A program made the position numbers and the translations under genes. The notes under the pieces are model-generated. The model had not been told where the DNA came from. It did not search any database and saw nothing but the letters and a program-made list of their open reading frames with translations. Positions 59,940 through 64,000 of a stretch of 64,000 nucleotides of DNA are shown piece by piece (position 1 is the stretch's first letter; every line of letters begins with the position of its first letter). The stretch lies in assembly GCA_012960505.1 (NCBI GenBank), contig DUBC01000014.1:16759-80758 (forward strand), written 5' to 3'. This DNA is from Verrucomicrobiales bacterium. Its GTDB lineage: Bacteria > Verrucomicrobiota > Verrucomicrobiia > Verrucomicrobiales > DEV007.

Positions 59940-62075
59940 TTAATTAGGCTGAAACAAGCGCTTCAGAACTCTTAAACGGTTTGGTTTTTCTTTACCACTT
60001 TTAGTAATTTTTTGATTCTCATGAACATGGCAAAGATGCTTAGGGATCAGATCATGAGGTATCTTTTCGCGGTAAGTATTCCCTGATTTTTTGCAGTTCC
60101 TTCCTGGTAGTTGCCCACTTGTCCGGCAAAGAGTTAATTCAGTCATTGTAGAAGAACTGATCATCTCGTTTGCTGGATAACCGTACTTTTCACAAGCGAA
60201 CATTATTCTTGTCCAGATCGGCAAGGCAACGTTACTCCCGTAAGCGCCAGAAATGATGGTCTGAGGCTCGTCAAGACCTGCCCACACACCGCACGTGACT
60301 TTGTCAGTGAAACCAACGAACCAAGTGTCTTTGAAGTCATTCGTTGTGCCGGTCTTTCCTCCAGCCGGCTTACGGAATCCGAGGGACCTTGCCCGGGCAC
60401 CTGTACCGTCAGCCGATACTACTTTTTCAAGAACTTTTGCAGTTACCGCACAAGGAGCTGACGGCAATGCCGGGTAACTTTGTGCTGCTGCCCGATAGAA
60501 AACTTTTCCACTACCATCTTCAATATAATTAATAGTGAAGGCTGGAACTCGACCTCCATTATTAGGAAATACTGTGTATGCGCTAGTTAAAGATTCGAGA
60601 TCGCAGTCGAGATTTCCTAGAAATAACTGAGGGGTTATTTTTTCATCAGCAATATTTATGCCGACGTTAGCAGCGGTCTTTGTAACGGATTTCATTCCGG
60701 CAATGTTACCGACCCTGACGGACATTGTGTTACGGGATTTCATCAGACCGTAACTGGCACTTTGTAATCCCATCGATTTACGATCAGCATTTTTAGGGTT
60801 CCAAGCCACATCAATGCTTTTGATTTCCCCTTCTCTCAGTGGACCATCATCAATGAGTGATCCGGGCATGAGTCCTGCATTAAATGCAGCAGTATAAACG
60901 AAAGGTTTGAATGCTGAGCCGATTGGCCTTTTCGCTGTGGTTGCTCGGTTGAATAGGGAATGTTTGATGCTCCTGCCGCCTACAATGGCGAGGACCGCGC
61001 CGGTTTCGTTATTGAGTAATACTGCAGCGCCTTGAAGATAATTGGGAGTTCCTTTGGCTCCTCTTAGTTCGAATTGCTTTTTTGTTTGATGTTTATAACC
61101 GGGCCATTTTTCAATGGATAAGAGGCCTTCTTCAATTGCTTTTTCGGCTACTCTTTGAAGACGGAGATCAATACTGGCATAGATTTTGAGCCCACCGTCT
61201 TCGGCATTTGACTCGCTCAGAGCGTCATTCAGGTCCCGTCTAATAGCATCCAGCGCATAGCTGTTAATGGATTTCTTTTGAACGGGCCTTTGTTTTAGGA
61301 CGCGAACGCGCTGAACCATCGATTTTTTAAAATCCTTGTTCTGTATGGCTCCTTCAGAAAGCATTCTTTTGAGGACAGTTTTACGTTCTGAGTTAGCATC
61401 ATCGTAATGACGGAAAGGTGAAAAACGGTTCGGACCACGGATGATGCCGGCCAACATTGCGGATTCACTCAGAGTCATCTCTGAGGCTCTTTTACCAAAG
61501 TAGGAAAGGCTTGCCATTTCAACGCCATAGATGCCTGAGCCAAAAAAGATTCTGTTCACATAAAATTCTAGTATTTGTTCTTTCGTGTAATTTTTTTCAA
61601 TTCGGCGAGCCAGCATCACTTCGATTAATTTTCTATGAAGTGTTTTTTGGGTCATCAATTCCCGGAAGCTGTTCCTTGCAAGTTGCATTGTGATGGTGCT
61701 TGCGCCTTCTCGTTTGTTCCTAAAAACGTTGCGGTAAGCTGCCCTGAAAACACCGGTAGGATCAATGCCTCCGTGGTCATAAAAGCGGGCATCCTCTCGT
61801 ATTAAAAGAGCTTTCACAAAGTGTTGGGACACTTGATGAATCGGAACGAACCTCGCCCCCGTGCCATGCAATTTACCAATTTCATTACCATGGCAGTCGA
61901 AGACTACTGAGCTTCTAGGCATTATCCCGAGTTTTTTCAGGTCATAATTTTTTGCCATCAAGGAGTAAACTCCGAGCACCACACCAATTCCTATGAGGGC
62001 AATGAGCCCGCACAGTGTTCCAAGCTTTAGGATGAGTCGGATCCTGCCAAAGCGTTTAAGCTTTTTTTTGCACAT
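59940..62075 (-). CDS. bifunctional penicillin-binding protein 1A
   Basis: A 711-residue class A murein synthase with one N-terminal anchor (LIALIGIGVVLGVYSLMA). The glycosyltransferase domain has REDARFYDHGGIDPTGVFRA (near residue 92) and GASTITMQLARN. The transpeptidase domain has RPIGSAFKPFVYTAAFN (S-x-x-K), SRNTMSVRVG (SRN), and GGKTGTTNDFKDTWFVGFT (KTG). No C-terminal BiPBP domain, unlike the pbpC product elsewhere in this window. It cross-links peptidoglycan in the cell wall. The basic tail (RLRVLKRLF) is of unknown role. Confidence 0.95.
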   Translation of the reverse strand: MCKKKLKRFGRIRLILKLGTLCGLIALIGIGVVLGVYSLMAKNYDLKKLGIMPRSSVVFDCHGNEIGKLHGTGARFVPIHQVSQHFVKALLIREDARFYDHGGIDPTGVFRAAYRNVFRNKREGASTITMQLARNSFRELMTQKTLHRKLIEVMLARRIEKNYTKEQILEFYVNRIFFGSGIYGVEMASLSYFGKRASEMTLSESAMLAGIIRGPNRFSPFRHYDDANSERKTVLKRMLSEGAIQNKDFKKSMVQRVRVLKQRPVQKKSINSYALDAIRRDLNDALSESNAEDGGLKIYASIDLRLQRVAEKAIEEGLLSIEKWPGYKHQTKKQFELRGAKGTPNYLQGAAVLLNNETGAVLAIVGGRSIKHSLFNRATTAKRPIGSAFKPFVYTAAFNAGLMPGSLIDDGPLREGEIKSIDVAWNPKNADRKSMGLQSASYGLMKSRNTMSVRVGNIAGMKSVTKTAANVGINIADEKITPQLFLGNLDCDLESLTSAYTVFPNNGGRVPAFTINYIEDGSGKVFYRAAAQSYPALPSAPCAVTAKVLEKVVSADGTGARARSLGFRKPAGGKTGTTNDFKDTWFVGFTDKVTCGVWAGLDEPQTIISGAYGSNVALPIWTRIMFACEKYGYPANEMISSSTMTELTLCRTSGQLPGRNCKKSGNTYREKIPHDLIPKHLCHVHENQKITKSGKEKPNRLRVLKRLFQPN

Positions 62076-62243
62076 TAAAAATTGCCTTAATTAAGGGGGA
62101 AAAGGAATCTTACAATCGTTTATATTTATAAAAATTCAAGATTTCATAATAAAATCACAACTTCCAGAGCTTTTGCAGTAATTGATCTTATCTTCATGGT
62201 CGTGAGCTTGTAGTTGGACTCATAAAAGTGTCATAGTTTAAGA

Positions 62244-64000
62244 ATGAAAACTTGTGCTTTTCTTTCCATCTTTCTGGGAACCCTTCCTCTATTAATTTCC
62301 TCTCCTCGGACTCTTCCCGAGGGAAGCGTGCTCGAAGACAAGAGACTCTTGGCTCTGAAGGATTTGCATGGTTATTTCCCTTTTGCGCCCCCCCAATCAG
62401 TCGAAGAATGGTCTCATCGTTCAGCGAAAATAAGACACCAACTAAAAGTAGCGGTTGGCCTTTATCCTGAACCCAGTAAGTGTCCGTTGAATGCTGTTAT
62501 CAGGGACAGGACAGATCATGGTGACTTCACTGTTGAGAAAGTTTTCTTTGAAACATTGCCCGGTTATTATCTCACCGGAACATTGTACCGCCCCAAGGAT
62601 TCCAACAAAAAACGACCCGGGGTTCTTTGTCCTCATGGGCACTGGAAAGATGCCCGTTTTTATGATGCAGGTGAAGCAAAGGCAAAGCAGCAGATGGATA
62701 AGGGAGCAGAATCAAATATTGAAAGCGCTCGTAATCCATATCAGGCACGATGCGTTGGACTTGCCCGGCTCGGATGCACTGTTTTTCAATATGACATGAT
62801 TGGCAATTCCGACAATCATCAGATCTCTTATGAGATTGCGCATAAGTTTGCAAAGCAGAGACCGGCAATGATTTCAGAAAATAAATGGGGACTGTATAGT
62901 CCTCAAGCCGAGTCTCATCTGCAGAGCATTATGATGTTACAGACATGGAATTCGATTCGCGCCATAGATTTTATGCAGGAGGAGCTTGAGGACGTTGATC
63001 CGGACCGCATAGCTGTGACCGGAGCGAGCGGAGGGGGAACACAAACTTTCATGGTTTCGGCTCTTGATCCGAGAGTCAAAGTTTCAATGCCGGCTGTGAT
63101 GGTCTCGACTGCGATGCAAGGAGGATGCACTTGTGAGAATGCTGCCCTTCTTCGTGTTAATGAAGGGAACATCGCGTTTGCTGCCTTATTTGCCCCTAAG
63201 CCACTGGGTCTGACTACGGCCGATGACTGGACCAAGGAAATGGCCACTAAAGGATTTCCTGAGCTGAAGAAAACTTACCAGATCCTGGGTGCTCCTCAGA
63301 ATACTATGCTTCATAATCGTATTGAATTTGGACACAATTATAATCTGCCTTCACGGCAGGCTATGTATGGCTGGTTCAATAACTATTTAGGCCTTGGATC
63401 CAAGGAGCCGGAAAATGAAAGGCCCCACACTAGACTCAGTAAAGAAAAGCTGAGTGTTTGGGATAAGGAACATCCGATGCCTCCCGGAGGAGATGAATTT
63501 GAAATCAAATTATTGCAATCACTCGCCAAGGACATTCGAAAGAAAGTCAAATCTGATCCAAGGATCGCGCGTATGGGATGGGATGCTATCCTGGATTCGG
63601 ACCTCAAAAGATGTGTCGATGTTGAATGGGATCTCGTTGTTAAAAATCAACGAGACGGGTATCTGGAAATGGCCGGGATCATCAAGAATGTAACTTGTGA
63701 GGAACAGGTTCCGGCAATCTTTCTTTATCCTGATTCTGACTGGAACAAGAGGGCCGTGATCTGGTTAAGCCGTTCAGGAAAGGATGGCCTTTATGAAGGT
63801 AATGAACTTAAAAAAGAGGTTAAAAAATTACTCCTCGGTGGCAATGCAGTTTGCGGTATAGATCTTTTCATGCAGGGCGAGTTCCTTAAGGACGGGAAAG
63901 AGTCTAAGGCTACAAGGCGAGTCAACAATAATCGGGAAGCGACTGCTTACACTTTTGGTTATAATAGTACGCTCTTTGTTCATCGGGTCCGTGACGTTCT
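62244..64000 (+). CDS. secreted alpha/beta hydrolase, acetyl xylan esterase-like (partial at window end)
   Basis: Read from the ATG at 62244; the frame is open to base 64000 (585 codons), so the C-terminus is missing. A signal peptide is present (CAFLSIFLGTLPLLISSPRT). The hydrolase core includes PGYYLTGTLYRPKD, VLCPHGHWKDARFYDAG, TVFQYDMIGNSDNHQI, and the nucleophile elbow VTGASGGGTQTFMVSALDPR (Ser in GxSGG). This resembles acetyl xylan esterase-type and related hydrolases of Planctomycetes and Verrucomicrobia that cleave plant or algal polysaccharide esters. The substrate is inferred by family only. Confidence 0.8.
   Translation, partial: MKTCAFLSIFLGTLPLLISSPRTLPEGSVLEDKRLLALKDLHGYFPFAPPQSVEEWSHRSAKIRHQLKVAVGLYPEPSKCPLNAVIRDRTDHGDFTVEKVFFETLPGYYLTGTLYRPKDSNKKRPGVLCPHGHWKDARFYDAGEAKAKQQMDKGAESNIESARNPYQARCVGLARLGCTVFQYDMIGNSDNHQISYEIAHKFAKQRPAMISENKWGLYSPQAESHLQSIMMLQTWNSIRAIDFMQEELEDVDPDRIAVTGASGGGTQTFMVSALDPRVKVSMPAVMVSTAMQGGCTCENAALLRVNEGNIAFAALFAPKPLGLTTADDWTKEMATKGFPELKKTYQILGAPQNTMLHNRIEFGHNYNLPSRQAMYGWFNNYLGLGSKEPENERPHTRLSKEKLSVWDKEHPMPPGGDEFEIKLLQSLAKDIRKKVKSDPRIARMGWDAILDSDLKRCVDVEWDLVVKNQRDGYLEMAGIIKNVTCEEQVPAIFLYPDSDWNKRAVIWLSRSGKDGLYEGNELKKEVKKLLLGGNAVCGIDLFMQGEFLKDGKESKATRRVNNNREATAYTFGYNSTLFVHRVRDV

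Overview
The window reads as a chromosomal segment of an AT-leaning, non-pathogenic, probably marine bacterium of the PVC group, most likely Verrucomicrobiota. The pointers are an alpha-2-macroglobulin/PbpC pair, a MoxR/DUF58/VWA operon followed by very large secreted TPR-type proteins, a galactose-binding-like module inside a TPR protein, a Tat-exported Gfo/Idh/MocA oxidoreductase, a remnant of a planctomycete-type cytochrome-associated (DUF1592-like) protein, a PUR-domain small protein, and a near absence of Shine-Dalgarno motifs before start codons. The phylum call is inference; no rRNA gene is present.

Layout. 1-2894 holds most of a long coiled-coil protein with an N-terminal FHA domain, running off the left edge. 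2951-3550 is the most striking gene: a typical 2-Cys peroxiredoxin whose peroxidatic cysteine codon is an in-frame TGA, followed by a SECIS-like hairpin, so a probable selenoprotein. 3724-8167 has a sensorless histidine kinase, a high-GC gene remnant, birA, nadC, a 58-residue membrane protein and serS. 8403-11552 is a plus-strand set of two spermidine-synthase-like membrane proteins and folA. 11629-21181 is an overlapping three-gene envelope operon (TPR/Gal-binding protein, alpha-2-macroglobulin, PbpC). 21445-24377 is a plus-strand housekeeping set (ruvX, coaC, coaB, an inositol monophosphatase family gene, ispF).

24423-35798 is an eight-gene minus-strand operon read as MoxR, DUF58, BatD-like, two VWA membrane proteins, an RND/MMPL exporter, a TPR protein and a 1241-residue secreted protein; the end of the TPR gene seems frameshifted. 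35894-39854 carries TCA-cycle genes: citrate synthase and sucC/sucD with a QueD/PTPS-family gene lodged between them. 39904-42051 has an RluA-type pseudouridine synthase, a PUR/DUF3276 protein and trpS. 42464-44344 is an ECF sigma factor, a small unknown protein and an MscS-like channel, all overlapping.

44360-57413 is mixed: a possible ATP-grasp-like protein, ruvA, two unknown small proteins, an orphan nuoA, two aminotransferases, purT, recA with a possible operator, a GspF/PilC protein, ribD, a PanB-like protein with altered active-site residues, and prmA. 57468-57542 is tRNA-Gly(GCC). 57696-64000 holds a Tat-exported oxidoreductase, trpC, a PBP1A-type enzyme and a secreted alpha/beta hydrolase that runs off the right edge.

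No insertion sequence, CRISPR array or prophage was seen. The leading candidate for something unusual is the selenocysteine peroxiredoxin; next are the QueD-like gene inside sucCD, the disrupted TPR gene in the VWA operon, and the PanB-like protein.
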